From the NCBI GenBank assembly GCA_023141985.1, contig JAGLKH010000254.1, positions 1 through 14,460 of the forward strand: a stretch of DNA of 14,460 nt. The letters run 5' to 3'. This document shows positions 14,177 to 14,460 of the stretch, in pieces. Below the pieces are notes generated by a model. The model had not been told where the DNA came from and searched no databases. It saw only the letters and a program-made list of their open reading frames with translations. The DNA comes from Flavobacteriaceae bacterium (GTDB taxonomy: Bacteria; Bacteroidota; Bacteroidia; Flavobacteriales; Flavobacteriaceae). How positions within the stretch are numbered: the stretch's first letter is position 1; each line of letters begins with the position of its first letter. The position numbers were made by a program, and so were the translations under genes.

Positions 14177-14460
14177 TAGAACTTACATTAATTAATTCTA
14201 ACCAATAATCGCTATAAAAATTTGAAGTTTGCATTAAATATTGGTGTGACCCACATATTTTTGTTTCTCCACTTTCTATTACATATATTATATCTGCAAT
14301 ATGTTTTAAAGAATGTAATCTATGAGAAATAAATGATACTCAACTTTTTTTAAGTTTATTAAGTAGTTCTAAAACAAACAGCTCCGTTTTTCTATCCATT
14401 GCAGAAGTAAACTCATCTAACAATAGTAGTTGTGGTTTTTTATAGAGTACACGCATTAAT
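14160..14460 (-). pseudogene. ABC transporter ATP-binding domain, 3' part, interrupted by an in-frame stop
   Basis: Read from the right edge, the frame encodes the end of an ABC ATPase. It begins with LMRVLYKKPQLLLLDEFTSAMD, which holds Walker B (LLLLDE) and the D-loop. A helix and an in-frame TGA (14340-14342) follow, and then in the same frame VSFISHRLHSLKHIADIIYV, with the H-loop histidine in SHR. The remainder ends with NFYSDYWLEL and stops at TAA (14160-14162). Residues on both sides are continuous with no frameshift, so one base change (for example GGA to TGA) explains the break. A protein ending at the TGA would lack the H-loop and should not hydrolyse ATP normally. The C-terminal form resembles peptidase-containing (C39-type) exporter ATPases, a tentative impression. 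Upstream domains are outside the window. A sequencing error is the main alternative. Confidence 0.75.

Noticed and set aside
14340..14342. TGA as a recoded sense codon (alternative genetic code)
   Set aside because: No other gene in the window contains an internal TGA, and TGA appears to end the his leader peptide. A single mutation or sequencing error is simpler.

Overview
The window is AT-rich chromosomal DNA from a member of the Bacteroidota, most likely a Flavobacteriaceae. Evidence for this is the LpxC-FabZ fusion, a PorX-type regulator (receiver plus PglZ domain), the efp / LpxD-like / sucD neighbourhood, and TAnnTTTG-type -7 promoter boxes with no consistent Shine-Dalgarno sequences. 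No phage, plasmid, insertion sequence, CRISPR array, rRNA or tRNA is visible. Most of it is conserved housekeeping DNA.

Left end (1-375, minus strand): the first 24 codons of hisG lie behind a complete transcription-attenuation leader. It has an 18-residue leader peptide with five histidines in six codons, an intrinsic terminator, and a 9-bp antiterminator pairing between leader-peptide codons and the terminator's 5' arm. A 20-bp dispersed palindrome sits between the attenuator and hisG. An identical copy lies at 3270-3289.

376-4047 (minus strand): a prohibitin-like SPFH membrane protein, a large membrane-anchored von Willebrand A (VWA) domain protein, and fabG (3-oxoacyl-ACP reductase).

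4103-11268 (minus strand): a compact envelope gene cluster, transcribed in the order HD-domain phosphohydrolase, lpxD, lpxC-fabZ, lpxA, efp, a second LpxD-like acyltransferase, sucD, terminator. LpxA, LpxC and LpxD perform the first steps of lipid A synthesis. FabZ and the nearby FabG belong to the fatty-acid elongation cycle that supplies the hydroxyacyl-ACP donors. EF-P and succinyl-CoA synthetase alpha are housekeeping passengers.

11307-13385 (plus strand): porX diverges from the HD gene across only 38 bp and is followed by tsaE (tRNA t6A synthesis).

13386-14460: a promoter, a 48-residue secreted peptide gene too short for ordinary gene calling, and a four-helix membrane protein whose start lies 62 nt inside that peptide gene in another frame. 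Converging from the right edge is the 3' end of an ABC transporter ATPase gene with an in-frame TGA between Walker B and the H-loop.

The items most worth a second look are the his attenuator with its extra competing segment, the out-of-frame gene overlap, the interrupted ABC transporter, and the second LpxD-like enzyme.
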